64,000 bases of DNA from positions 1,612,001 through 1,676,000 of the forward strand of contig NZ_BBRK01000004.1 in assembly GCF_002090115.1 (NCBI RefSeq), written 5' to 3'. Shown here piece after piece: positions 37,216 through 47,712 of the stretch. Positions within the stretch are counted from its first letter, which is position 1. Each line of letters starts with the position of its first letter. The position numbers were made by a program, and so were the translations under genes. The notes under the pieces were generated by a model that was not told the DNA's origin, searched no databases, and was given only the letters and a program-made list of their open reading frames with translations. This DNA is from Demequina sp. NBRC 110054. Its GTDB lineage: Bacteria > Actinomycetota > Actinomycetes > Actinomycetales > Demequinaceae.

Positions 37216-38304
37216 GTGACCGATACGACTGCTCGACACGCGCTTCCGTCCGATCTCGTCGCCGTCGTCCCCGCAGGGGGCGTGGGCTCACGGCTGTGGC
37301 CCCTCTCGCAGCCCACCCGACCGAAGTTCCTGCTGGACCTGCTCGGCACGGGCAGCACCCTCATCCAGGACACGGTGACGCGCCTGTCGGCGCTCACCGA
37401 CGAGGTCTACATCGTGACCGGCGCGCGCCACGCCGACGCGGTGGCCGCCCAGGTGCCGCAGGTGCCCGCCGATCATCTGATTTCCGAGCCGAGCCCGCGC
37501 GACTCGATGGCGGCGATCGCGCTCGCGGCGGCGATCATCGAGCAGCGCCGCGGCCCGTCGATCATGGGCTCGTTCGCCGCGGATCATGTCATCACGGAGA
37601 CCGAGGCCTTCGCGACCGCCGTGACGACCGCGGTCGAGGCCGCGCGCACGGGCAAGATCGTGACGATCGGCATCCAGCCGACCGAGCCCTCGAGCGCCTT
37701 CGGCTACATCAAGCAGGGGCCGGGACTGGACGGCGTCGATGGCGCGATGGAGGTTGCGGAGTTCACCGAGAAGCCCGACCCCGAGACCGCCGCGCAGATG
37801 CTTGCCGACGGCGGATACGTGTGGAACGCCGGAATGTTCGTGGTCGGCACCGACGTGCTGCTGGGGCACCTCGAGCGCCTGCAGCCCGCGATCCACGACG
37901 GCGTGCGCCGCATCGCCGCCGCATGGGACACCCCGGAGCGGGACGCGACGCTCGACGAGCTGTGGCCGACGCTGACCAAGATCGCGATCGACAACGCGAT
38001 CGCCGAGCCCGTCGCGCTCGAGGGCGGCGTCGCCGTGGTGCCCGCCTCGCTCGGGTGGCACGACATCGGCGACTTCGACTCGCTCGCGGGCATGCTCACC
38101 CCGGACTCCGAGGGCCTCATCAAGGTCGACCGCAAGGAGCCGGTCAAGCTCGTGGACGCGCCTGGCGCGCTCGTCATGGGGGGCACCAAGCCCGTCGCGA
38201 TCGTGGGGGTGAAGGACGCGGTGGTCGTCATCACCGACGAGGCGCTGCTGATCACGACCCGCCCCCAGGCGCAGGCGGTCAAGCACGCGTCCGCGGGACT
38301 CTAG
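37216..38304 (+). CDS. manC: Mannose-1-phosphate guanylyltransferase
   Basis: 362 residues. The nucleotidyltransferase signature VVPAGGVGSRLWPLSQPTRP is at residues 15-34, followed by EPSPRDSMAAIALAA, FTEKPDPETA and GYVWNAGMFV, all typical of GDP-mannose pyrophosphorylases. It lacks the C-terminal isomerase domain of bifunctional ManC, as usual in actinobacteria. It makes GDP-mannose for glycans and lipoglycans; the phosphohexomutase at 53852-55549 could supply mannose-1-phosphate. GTG start, probably leaderless. Confidence 0.93.
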   Translation: MTDTTARHALPSDLVAVVPAGGVGSRLWPLSQPTRPKFLLDLLGTGSTLIQDTVTRLSALTDEVYIVTGARHADAVAAQVPQVPADHLISEPSPRDSMAAIALAAAIIEQRRGPSIMGSFAADHVITETEAFATAVTTAVEAARTGKIVTIGIQPTEPSSAFGYIKQGPGLDGVDGAMEVAEFTEKPDPETAAQMLADGGYVWNAGMFVVGTDVLLGHLERLQPAIHDGVRRIAAAWDTPERDATLDELWPTLTKIAIDNAIAEPVALEGGVAVVPASLGWHDIGDFDSLAGMLTPDSEGLIKVDRKEPVKLVDAPGALVMGGTKPVAIVGVKDAVVVITDEALLITTRPQAQAVKHASAGL

Positions 38305-38360
38305 GGTCCGCCGCGCTCGCCTCGTGTCAGCCCACAGCGGGGTGGTCGGTGTGCCCGGGT

Positions 38361-38493
38361 GTCCAACAACGCTGGATGAGCGTCCAAGACGTCGGTCAAG
38401 GGAGTTCACGACCGTCCAAACCTGCGTCCAAGTGCCGGATCGTCACCGATTCGTTACTCACGTCTTGATAACGAGCAGTTTTCCGAAACAATT
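38361..38493 (+). promoter_or_regulatory. Promoter and repeated GTCCAA sites before the nucleoside operon
   Basis: GTCCAA occurs at 38361, 38382, 38414 and 38426, spaced 21, 32 and 12 nt, near multiples of the helical turn. Downstream, TCGTTA (38451-38456) and TAACGA (38469-38474) form an inverted repeat overlapping TTGATA (38465-38470), a -35 that is 16 nt from AACAAT (38487-38492). This looks like a regulated promoter with several activator or repressor contacts, about 70 bp before the lipoprotein gene. The 258-bp gap holds no gene. Confidence 0.5.
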
Positions 38494-38562
38494 CGCGCGT
38501 AGGGTGGCGTTCGACGCATAGCCTGGCGTCGCTTTGGCCAGACATAGTGAGGAACCACACTC

Positions 38563-39615
38563 ATGAAGAACATGACGCGCTTCGGTGCGCTCGCCGCCGT
38601 GTCGGCGCTCGCGCTCGCCGCTTGCTCGGCCGCCCCGGAGGAGACCGAGTCCTCGGCCTCCGAGTCCGCTGAGGCGACCACCTCGATCGACTTCAAGGCC
38701 TGCATGGTCTCGGACTCGGGCGGCTTCGACGACGCCTCGTTCAACCAGGCCGGTTACGAGGGTCTTCAGACCGTCGCCGCCGACCTCGGTCTCGAGACCA
38801 ACACCGCCGAGTCGACCTCCGAGGCCGACTTCGAGCCGAACATCTCCGCGATGGTCGCCGACGGCTGCGACCTGACCATCACGGTCGGCTACCTGCTCGC
38901 CGACGCGACCGCCGCCGCGGCCGAGGCGAACCCCGACTCGTACTTCGCGATCATCGACTCCTCGTACGAGGAGCCCCTCGACAACGTCAAGGGCCTCACC
39001 TACGAGACCGACCAGGCCGCGTTCCTCGCGGGCTACGGTGCCGCCGCCGCCTCGGAGACCGGCGTCGTCGCCACCTTCGGTGGCATGCAGATCCCGACCG
39101 TGACGATCTTCATGGACGGCTTCCTCGCGGGCGTCGAGTACTACAACTCGGAGATGGACGCGGCCGTCGAGGTCCTCGGCTGGGACGGCGAGACCGGCTC
39201 CTTCACCGACGACTTCTCCGACACGACCAAGGGCCAGTCGGTCGCGCAGGGCTTCATCGACCAGGGTGCGGACATCATCCTCCCGGTCGCGGGCCCCGTG
39301 GGTCTCGGTGCCGCCGCCGCCGCTCAGGAGGCCGGCGACACCTGGATCATCGGCGTGGACTCCGACTGGACGCTGTCCGCGACCGACTACGCGGACATCA
39401 TCCTGACCTCGGTCCTGAAGGAGATGGGCCCGTCGGTCTACGACGTCGTCTCTGAGGCTGCCAACGGCAACTTCACCAACGAGAACTACGTCGGCACGCT
39501 CGAGAACGAGGGCGTCGGCGTGGCCGACTGGGCCGATGGCGCTCTCGACGACGACACGCTCGCCGCGCTCGAGGAGATCAAGGCCGGCATCATCGACGGC
39601 TCCATCGAGCCGTAA
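38563..39615 (+). CDS. BMP-family nucleoside-binding lipoprotein
   Basis: 350 residues. A lipoprotein signal ends in LALAACSAA with Cys21 as lipidation site, then a Ser/Glu-rich linker and the Bmp/PnrA fold: CMVSDSGGFDDASFNQAGYEG, KGLTYETDQAAFLAGYGAA and GVDSDWTLS. It should capture purine or pyrimidine nucleosides outside the membrane for the ABC transporter encoded next. GTGAGGAACC precedes the ATG. A hairpin follows, which would favour high binding-protein expression over the transporter genes. Confidence 0.93.
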   Translation: MKNMTRFGALAAVSALALAACSAAPEETESSASESAEATTSIDFKACMVSDSGGFDDASFNQAGYEGLQTVAADLGLETNTAESTSEADFEPNISAMVADGCDLTITVGYLLADATAAAAEANPDSYFAIIDSSYEEPLDNVKGLTYETDQAAFLAGYGAAAASETGVVATFGGMQIPTVTIFMDGFLAGVEYYNSEMDAAVEVLGWDGETGSFTDDFSDTTKGQSVAQGFIDQGADIILPVAGPVGLGAAAAAQEAGDTWIIGVDSDWTLSATDYADIILTSVLKEMGPSVYDVVSEAANGNFTNENYVGTLENEGVGVADWADGALDDDTLAALEEIKAGIIDGSIEP

Positions 39616-39624
39616 GCAACACCT

Positions 39625-39641
39625 GTCGGACCAGGTCCGAC
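39625..39641. promoter_or_regulatory. 17-bp palindrome after the BMP gene
   Basis: GTCGGACC-A-GGTCCGAC is a perfect 8-bp inverted repeat with a single central base, too tight for a hairpin loop unless inner pairs open. It may be a protein site or the start of the following processing hairpin. Confidence 0.4.
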
Positions 39642-39642
39642 G

Positions 39643-39678
39643 CGAGGGGCGCGCTGCGTGGACGCGGCGCGCCCCTCG
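39643..39678 (+). terminator. Intercistronic hairpin between the BMP and ATPase genes
   Basis: CGAGGGGCGCGC (39643-39654) and GCGCGCCCCTCG (39667-39678) form a perfect 12-bp stem. In ABC operons such hairpins commonly attenuate transcription or protect the upstream mRNA so that the binding protein exceeds the transporter. Confidence 0.65.
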
Positions 39679-39746
39679 TGCTTGACTGACACTGTGCGAC
39701 GCCCCGGGTCAGGGGGCACTGGGACACCTTCGAAAGGCAGTGACGA

Positions 39747-41257
<1,511 letters not shown>

Positions 41258-41261
<4 letters not shown>

Positions 41262-42478
41262 GCGCCGACGCAGTGAAGAAGGACGACGAGTCGCCAGCGG
41301 AGGGCTCGCGCGACTGGCGCGGGCTCCTGAGGGAGATCGCCGAGAGCTCGGCGCTCGTCGTGGTCATGGCGGTCGTCGCGTCGATGATCATCGGCGGACT
41401 GCTCATCATCTTCGCGGACTCCGACGTCCGAGAGGCCGCGGGCTACTTCTTCTCCCGCCCGATGGACACGTTCTCCGCGGCCTGGGACGCGGTCTCGAGC
41501 GCCTACACCGCGATGTTCCGCGGCTCCGTGTGGAACTACAGCGCGGACACCTTCGTCCAGCAGTTCAAGCCGTTCACCGAGACGCTGACGATGGCCACCC
41601 CGCTGATCTTCGCGGGCCTGGGCCTCGGCATCGGCTTCCGTGCGGGCCTGTTCAACATCGGTGCGCAGGGCCAGATCATCATGGGTGCGATGCTCGGCGG
41701 CTGGGTCGGCTTCGCGTGGCACCTGCCGGTCGGCCTCCACCTGCTCGTCGCGGTCGTGGCGAGCGCTCTCGGCGGAGCGATCTGGGGCTTCATCCCTGGC
41801 ATCCTCAAGGCCAAGACCGGCGCGCACGAGGTGATCGTCACGATCATGCTCAACTACGTGGCCGCCAACCTGCTCGCGTTCGCCCTCAGCCAGGACGCCT
41901 TCCAGCGCCCAGGTTCGGACAACCTGCAGTCGCCGATCATCGACGCGTCGGCGCAGTACCCGCTCATCCTCGGCTCGAGCTACCGCCTCCACCTGGGCTT
42001 CCTCCTCGCGATCGCCGCGGCGTTCGGCGTGTGGTGGCTCATGGAGCGCTCGACGTGGGGCTTCCGCTTCCGTGCCGTGGGCGCGAACCCGCGCGCCGCG
42101 CGCACCGCGGGCATGAACGTGTCCTTCGGGATCATCGCGGTCATGACGATCGCGGGTGCGCTCGCGGGTCTCGCGGGCTCCGCGCAGATGCTCGGCACCG
42201 AGAAGTCGCTCACGACCGGCATCGCCGGATCGTTCGGCTTCGATGCGATCACCGTCGCGCTGCTCGGCCGCTCGAGGCCGATGGGCACAGTCTTCGCCGG
42301 CATCCTGTTCGGCGCCTTCAAGGCGTCCGGCCCGACGCTCCAGGTCGCCGCCGGACTCCCGGTCGACATCGTGCTGATCCTCCAGTCGCTCATCGTGCTG
42401 TTCATTGCGGCGCCTCCGCTCGTGAGGTTCCTCTTCCGATTGCCCACCCCGACGAACGAGAAGGTGGTGGCAGCATGA
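41258..42478 (+). CDS. Nucleoside ABC transporter permease 1
   Basis: 406 residues with about ten membrane helices. TPLIFAGLGLGIGFRAGLFNIGAQGQ is the conserved permease motif, followed by GAHEVIVTIMLNYVA, which contacts the ATPase. It pairs with the next permease. The GTG start overlaps the ATPase stop and its own stop overlaps the next start (ATGA), showing tight coupling. Confidence 0.92.
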
Positions 42479-43788
42479 CCGCGACCCTCGAGGCCCCTCA
42501 GACGCACGAGCCGGAGGCCATCGTCGAGACTCCCAAGAGCTGGAAGATGCCGATCCTGCTCGGCGCGGTCGGACTCGTCTCGTTCCTCCTGCTCGTGCTC
42601 GACACGCCCGGCGGCACCGTCACCCGCTTCGTGCTCTCCCGCAAGAACGACGCGATCCAGATCCCGGTGTGGCACGCCCCCTCGCAGCTGTTCGTGATCC
42701 TCGCGACGCTGCTGATGCTCGCGCTTGCGGGCCTGTCGGCCTGGGCCGTCGCGAACCGCCGCACGCTCGGCGTGTGGCTCCCGATCGTCTACGGCGTCGC
42801 GCTCGTCTTCGCGATCCTCGTGTGGGCAGGCGCGGGCAAGAGCTCGACGTCGATCCAGGTCACGGGCCTCCTCATCGGCGCGGTCGTCCTCGCGACGCCG
42901 CTCGTGTTCGGCGCGCTCGCCGGCGTGGTCTGCGAGCGCTCGGGAATCGTCAACATCGCGATCGAGGGCCAACTGCTCTCCGGCGCGTTCATGGCCGCGC
43001 TCGTCGGCAGCATCGCAGCGACGGCCACGGGCTCGAGCACCGCGGGCGCCTACATCGGCCTCATCGCCGCACCGGTCGCGGGAGCGTTCCTCGGGCTGCT
43101 CCTCGCGCTGTTCTCGGTCCGCTACTGGGTGGACCAGATCGTCGTCGGTGTCGTGCTCAACGTGCTCGCGGTGGGCCTCACGAACTTCTTCTACGGCACG
43201 ATGATGAAGGAGAACGCGGACCTCAACCAGCGCATCGGCCTTCCCGACCTGCCCATCCCGCTGCTGTCGGACATCCCGGTGATCGGCCCCGTGTTCTTCG
43301 ACCAGAACCTGCTGGTCTACGCGATGTACGCGCTCGTCATCGTGCTCAACATCATGCTGTTCAAGTCGCGCTGGGGCCTGCGCGTCCGCTCCGTCGGCGA
43401 GCACCCCAAGGCGGCGGACACCGTCGGCATCAAGGTGAACCGCACGCGCGTGCGCAACACCGTCCTGGGCGGCGCGATCGCGGGTCTCGGCGGTGCGTTC
43501 TTCACCGTCGCCTCGGGCCTCGCGTTCAACAAGGAGATGACGGGAGGCAAGGGCTACATCGCCCTCGCCGCGATGATCCTCGGCCGCTGGAGCCCCAAGG
43601 GCGCCCTCGCCGCGGCGCTGTTCTTCGGCTTCGCCGACTCGCTGCGCGAGCAGTTCGGCATCATCGGCACGTCGATCCCCTCGCAGTTCCTGGCGATGCT
43701 GCCGTACCTCGCGACGATCTTCGCGGTCGCGGGCCTCGTGGGCCACGTGCGCCCGCCCGCCGCCGAGAACCAGCCCTACAAGAAGTAA
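42475..43788 (+). CDS. Nucleoside ABC transporter permease 2
   Basis: 437 residues. An N-terminal extension with about four helices (SWKMPILLGAVGLVSFL and on) precedes the permease core beginning TPLVFGALAGVVCERSGIVNIAIEGQ near 140. YWVDQIVVGVVLNVLAVG matches the ATPase-contact loop, and ALAAMILGRWSPKGALAAALFFG is typical of the YufQ/BmpD type. Together with the previous gene products it forms a nucleoside importer in the membrane. Confidence 0.92.
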   Translation: MTATLEAPQTHEPEAIVETPKSWKMPILLGAVGLVSFLLLVLDTPGGTVTRFVLSRKNDAIQIPVWHAPSQLFVILATLLMLALAGLSAWAVANRRTLGVWLPIVYGVALVFAILVWAGAGKSSTSIQVTGLLIGAVVLATPLVFGALAGVVCERSGIVNIAIEGQLLSGAFMAALVGSIAATATGSSTAGAYIGLIAAPVAGAFLGLLLALFSVRYWVDQIVVGVVLNVLAVGLTNFFYGTMMKENADLNQRIGLPDLPIPLLSDIPVIGPVFFDQNLLVYAMYALVIVLNIMLFKSRWGLRVRSVGEHPKAADTVGIKVNRTRVRNTVLGGAIAGLGGAFFTVASGLAFNKEMTGGKGYIALAAMILGRWSPKGALAAALFFGFADSLREQFGIIGTSIPSQFLAMLPYLATIFAVAGLVGHVRPPAAENQPYKK

Positions 43789-43809
43789 CGTCCCCGACAA
43801 GAAGGTCGC

Positions 43810-44208
43810 ATGCCAGACATCGACTGGGACACCCTTCGCGCCGCGGCGCGTGAGGCATCGTCCCGTGCGTACGTCCCCTATTCGAAGTACAAGGTGGGCG
43901 CCGCGGCGCTGACTGATACGGGCAACATCGTCACCGGCGCGAACGTCGAGAATGCGAGCTACGGGCTCACGCTGTGCGCCGAGTGCGCACTCGTGTCCAA
44001 GCTCCACACCGACGCGCTCGGCAAGCGCCTGATCGCGTTCGCGTGCGTCGACGCGGCGGGATCGCCCCTGCAGCCGTGCGGCCGCTGCCGCCAGCTGCTG
44101 TACGAGTTCGGCGGCGACGAGCTGCTCATCGACGGTCCCGAGGGGACCCTCACGATGACCGACATCCTTCCCTGGGCCTTCGGCCCGCAGCACCTCGAGG
44201 AGAGCTGA
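43810..44208 (+). CDS. cdd: Cytidine deaminase
   Basis: 132 residues, homotetrameric type. Zinc ligands and catalytic Glu lie in TLCAECALV (Cys and Glu) and QPCGRCRQLL (two Cys); the substrate loop is YVPYSKYKVGAA and NVENASYG. It converts (deoxy)cytidine to (deoxy)uridine, feeding deoA. It lies 21 bp after the permease gene and 5 bp before deoA, so it belongs to the same operon. Confidence 0.96.
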   Translation: MPDIDWDTLRAAAREASSRAYVPYSKYKVGAAALTDTGNIVTGANVENASYGLTLCAECALVSKLHTDALGKRLIAFACVDAAGSPLQPCGRCRQLLYEFGGDELLIDGPEGTLTMTDILPWAFGPQHLEES

Positions 44209-44213
44209 TCCCC

Positions 44214-45524
44214 ATGGCAGAGCGGCACGACGCCGTCGACGTCATCGTCACCAAGCGTGACGGTGGCACCCTCACCGACGACCAGATCGACTGGGTCATC
44301 GACGCCTACACGCGTGGGGTGGTGGCCGACGAGCAGATGAGCTCGCTCGCCATGGCGATCCTGCAGCGCGGCATGACGCGCGCCGAGATCGCTCGCTGGA
44401 CGCAGGCGATGATCGAGACGGGCGAGCGCATGGACTTCTCGTCCCTATCGCGTCCCACCGCGGACAAGCACTCGACGGGCGGCGTCGGCGACAAGATCAC
44501 CCTTCCTCTGGCGCCCCTCGTCGCGGCGTGCGGCGTCGCGGTCCCGCAGCTGTCGGGTCGCGGCCTCGGTCACACGGGCGGCACGCTCGACAAGCTCGAG
44601 TCGATCCCCGGCTGGCGCGCCGCGCTCACCAATGAGGAGATGATGAGCCAGCTCGAGTCCGTCGGCGCCGTGGTGTGCGCCGCAGGCTCCGGCCTCGCGC
44701 CCGCGGACAAGAAGCTCTACGCGCTGCGCGACGTCACCGGCACGGTCGAGGCGATCCCGCTCATCGCGTCGTCGATCATGTCGAAGAAGATCGCGGAGGG
44801 CACGGGCGTGCTCGTGCTCGACGTCAAGGTCGGCACCGGCGCGTTCATGAAGGACATCGACCAGGCACGCGAGCTCGCGCGCACGATGGTCGACCTCGGC
44901 ACCGACGCGGGAGTCCGCACCTCCGCGCTGCTCACCGACATGTCCACGCCCCTGGGCCGTGGCATCGGCAACGCCCTCGAGGTCACCGAGTCTCTCGAGG
45001 TGCTCGCAGGAGGCGGGCCCGCGGACGTCGTCGAGCTCACGGTCGCGCTCGCGCGCGAGATGCTCGCGGGCGCGGGCGTCACCGACGTCGACCCCGCCGA
45101 GGCGCTCAAGGACGGCCGCGCGATGGACGCCTGGAAGGCGATGATCCGCGCGCAGGACGGCAACCCCGAGGCCCCGATGGCGGTCGCGACTCACACGGAG
45201 GACGTCGTCGCCGAGCGCGACGGCGTGATCACGCGCATGGACGCCCTCGGCGTCGGCGTCGCCGCGTGGCGCCTGGGCGCCGGTCGCGCGCGTCAGCAGG
45301 ACCCGGTCCAGGCGGGTGCGGGAGTCTTCCTGCACAAGACGCTGGGCGAGGCGGTCAAGGCCGGCGACGTGATCGCGACGCTGCACACCGACACCCCCGA
45401 TCGCATGCCCCGCGGCCTCCAGGCCCTCTCCGAGGCCTGCGGCGGCGACGGCGCGATCGAGATCGGCGACTCGGCCCCCGAGCGCACGATCCTGCTGGAC
45501 TCGGTCGGCGCGCTCACGGCCTGA
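44214..45524 (+). CDS. deoA: Thymidine/pyrimidine-nucleoside phosphorylase
   Basis: 436 residues. The signature SGRGLGHTGGTLDKLESIPG is present at about 120, and PTADKHSTGGVGDK binds phosphate. A C-terminal alpha/beta domain follows from about 345. It cleaves thymidine or deoxyuridine to base and deoxyribose-1-phosphate. The ATG at 44214 has GAGGAGAGC upstream within the end of cdd. The stop overlaps the start of the next gene (TGATG). Confidence 0.95.
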   Translation: MAERHDAVDVIVTKRDGGTLTDDQIDWVIDAYTRGVVADEQMSSLAMAILQRGMTRAEIARWTQAMIETGERMDFSSLSRPTADKHSTGGVGDKITLPLAPLVAACGVAVPQLSGRGLGHTGGTLDKLESIPGWRAALTNEEMMSQLESVGAVVCAAGSGLAPADKKLYALRDVTGTVEAIPLIASSIMSKKIAEGTGVLVLDVKVGTGAFMKDIDQARELARTMVDLGTDAGVRTSALLTDMSTPLGRGIGNALEVTESLEVLAGGGPADVVELTVALAREMLAGAGVTDVDPAEALKDGRAMDAWKAMIRAQDGNPEAPMAVATHTEDVVAERDGVITRMDALGVGVAAWRLGAGRARQQDPVQAGAGVFLHKTLGEAVKAGDVIATLHTDTPDRMPRGLQALSEACGGDGAIEIGDSAPERTILLDSVGALTA

Positions 45525-46540
45525 TGGGCTGGACGCTCACGTCGGTCGTCGCCCGCGCGCTCCGGCCGCTGGGCTGGGGGAGACGCTGGCTGTCGGACGC
45601 TGCGGTGGCACGCGCGCACGCGCTCGTGCCGTCGGGTGTCGGTGCTGCCGCGCGCGCGTGGGAGCGGCGACTCGCGGCATCGTCCCTGGCCGACAGGCGC
45701 GCCCTCGAGACCGCGCTCGCCGAGCTTGCCGAGGACGGAGACGTCGTCGTCCGAGCCGGCGCGACCGGGGCGCCGGTCGACGCGATCGCGGCCCTCGCAT
45801 CGTCCTGGCGCCGCCTTCATGACGACGCGAAGGCCGCGGCGCGCGACGCGTTCGCGTCCTCGGGCGCGCGCAGCGAGGGGCCGGTGGCCCTCGGCGTCGT
45901 CACCGCACGGCAGGTGGACCAGACGACGTGCGGCGCGGCCGTGCTCGGCATGCTGCACGTCGCTTCCGATCCCTTCGTCGCGATCTGGGTGGTCACGGGG
46001 CGGTACTTCGCGGGCTACACGCCCGAGGCGGTGGCCGCCGCGCTTATCCACGGCGGCGGCGAGCGAGGAGACGTCGACGGCCGCTGGCGCGCGCTTCAGC
46101 GAGGTCAGCACACCGTGGCGACCGATCGTGCGGTCGGACCATTCCCGTGGCCGCGCAGCCTCGGGACGCCGCCGTGGTCCGTCGCGAGGCTCGTGCGTCC
46201 CTTCGGCATCCGCTACCGTTCGGCGATGCTCGACGACCGCTCGCCCGAGGCGGCCGACGCCCTGACCGCCCACGCGTCGGCAGCGCTCGCCGACGGGCTC
46301 CCGGTGGTGCTGTACTCCGCGGGGGACTCGGACCTGGGGCTCGAGACCGTCGTGCCCCGGCACGTCGTCCTCCTGGTCGCGGCCATGGACGATGCCTTCC
46401 TCGCCTACGAGCCCGGTCGCGGCTCGCTTGTGCGCCTGAGCGAGGAGGCGTTCTCTGGCCCAGGTCCTCGCCGTCCGGGCCTGGGCAACTGGAGCCGCGT
46501 CGCGTGGCTGGTGCTGCCCTCGCCCGCGCCTTCCGTCTAG
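45524..46540 (+). CDS. Predicted C39-like cysteine peptidase
   Basis: 338 residues not obviously belonging to a named family. A helical, Arg/Ala-rich N-terminus (about 1-115) precedes a papain-like core: RQVDQTTCGAAVLGMLHVA with Gln130 six residues before Cys136 as in C39 and C47-like peptidases, PRHVVLLVAAMDD with His280, and LAYEPGRG with Glu296 at the Asp position. So Cys-His-Asp/Glu catalysis is plausible; the Glu instead of Asp is unusual. There is no signal peptide. It is translationally coupled to deoA (TGATG) and ends 9 bp before add. Confidence 0.6.
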   Translation: MGWTLTSVVARALRPLGWGRRWLSDAAVARAHALVPSGVGAAARAWERRLAASSLADRRALETALAELAEDGDVVVRAGATGAPVDAIAALASSWRRLHDDAKAAARDAFASSGARSEGPVALGVVTARQVDQTTCGAAVLGMLHVASDPFVAIWVVTGRYFAGYTPEAVAAALIHGGGERGDVDGRWRALQRGQHTVATDRAVGPFPWPRSLGTPPWSVARLVRPFGIRYRSAMLDDRSPEAADALTAHASAALADGLPVVLYSAGDSDLGLETVVPRHVVLLVAAMDDAFLAYEPGRGSLVRLSEEAFSGPGPRRPGLGNWSRVAWLVLPSPAPSV

Positions 46541-46549
46541 CCTGAGGCC

Positions 46550-47620
46550 ATGACTCTCACCCCGGACGAGATCCGTGCCCTCCCCAAGGTCGTCCTCCAC
46601 GATCACCTCGACGGCGGACTCCGCCCGGAGACCCTCATCGAGCTCGCCGAGGAGATCGGCTACGAGCTGCCGTCCGGCGACGCCGACCTGCTGTCGAAGC
46701 ACTTCATCGCGAACTCGAACTCGGGCGACCTGGTGCGCTACCTCGAGGCGTTCACGCACACCTCCGCGGTGATGCAGAGCGCAGCGAACATCACGCGCAT
46801 CGCGCGCGAGGCCGTGATCGATCACGCCCGCGACGGCGTCATCTACCTCGAGCTGCGCTACGCGCCCGAGCTGCACACCCAGCAGGGGCTCATCATGCAG
46901 GAGGTCGTCGACGCGGTGACGCTCGGGATCGAGGAGGGCGTGTCCGACGCGCTCGAGGAGGGCTACACGATCCGTGCGGCCGCGCTGCTGTGCGCGATGC
47001 GGCAGAACAGCCGCTCACTCGAGGTCGCCGAGCTCGCCCTCGCGAACTGGGGGACCGGCTGCGTCGGCTTCGACATCGCGGGGCCCGAGGCCGGCTTCCC
47101 GCCCGCCAAGCACGCCCCGGCGTTCACGCTGCTGCGGGACGAGCTGTTCCCGGTGACCATCCACGCGGGCGAGGCCGACGGGGTCGACTCCCTGGCGCAG
47201 GCGCTCGGCCTCGGCGCAGCGCGCCGCATCGGGCACGGTGCGAGGATCACGGAGGACATCACGGACTTCGGCACCGAGATGCCGATCTTCGGGCACGTCG
47301 CGCAGTACGTGCTCGACCAGCAGATCCCGCTCGAGATCTGCCCCACGTCCAACGTGCACACGGGCGCGGCGGAGTCGATCGCCGAGCACCCCATGCACGA
47401 GCTGCGCGACCTGGGCTTCGCGATCACGATCAACACGGACGACAAGCTCATGTCAGGCGTCGACATGGTCAGCGAGTTCTCCGACCTGATCGACGTGGGC
47501 TGGACCAAGGCGGACCTGTTCGAGGCGACGCTCGCCGCCGCATGGGGCGCGTTCCTGCCGTACGACGAGCGCGCTGACCTCGCGGATTTCATCGTCGCCG
47601 GCTACGGGATGGACGACTAG
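46550..47620 (+). CDS. add: Adenosine deaminase
   Basis: 356 residues. Zinc ligands are visible: LHDHLDGGLRPET (two His), TIHAGEAD (His, Glu), GHGARI (His) and NTDD (Asp). SNVHTG is the usual Ser-Asn substrate motif. It deaminates adenosine and deoxyadenosine to inosine, which punA can phosphorolyse. TAGCCT at 46538-46543, using the stop codon of the previous gene, is 6 nt before ATG, so an internal leaderless promoter is possible. Confidence 0.94.
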   Translation: MTLTPDEIRALPKVVLHDHLDGGLRPETLIELAEEIGYELPSGDADLLSKHFIANSNSGDLVRYLEAFTHTSAVMQSAANITRIAREAVIDHARDGVIYLELRYAPELHTQQGLIMQEVVDAVTLGIEEGVSDALEEGYTIRAAALLCAMRQNSRSLEVAELALANWGTGCVGFDIAGPEAGFPPAKHAPAFTLLRDELFPVTIHAGEADGVDSLAQALGLGAARRIGHGARITEDITDFGTEMPIFGHVAQYVLDQQIPLEICPTSNVHTGAAESIAEHPMHELRDLGFAITINTDDKLMSGVDMVSEFSDLIDVGWTKADLFEATLAAAWGAFLPYDERADLADFIVAGYGMDD

Positions 47621-47625
47621 GTCCC

Positions 47626-47679
47626 GCTCCTGCATTCCCCGCAGCGTTGCCGGTGGGGTCGGCGTGGCTCCTGCATTCC
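47626..47679 (+). repeat. Paired 13-mer GCTCCTGCATTCC, 41-nt period
   Basis: GCTCCTGCATTCC occurs at 47626-47638 and 47667-47679, exactly 41 nt apart, in the gap between add and deoC. A closely related pair with the same 41-nt period lies at 53770-53830 on the opposite strand. The 28 nt between the copies differ. Confidence 0.8.
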
Positions 47680-47712
47680 GCTCGGTGCGGCGCGAGCGCC
47701 TAGGCTGGTCCC

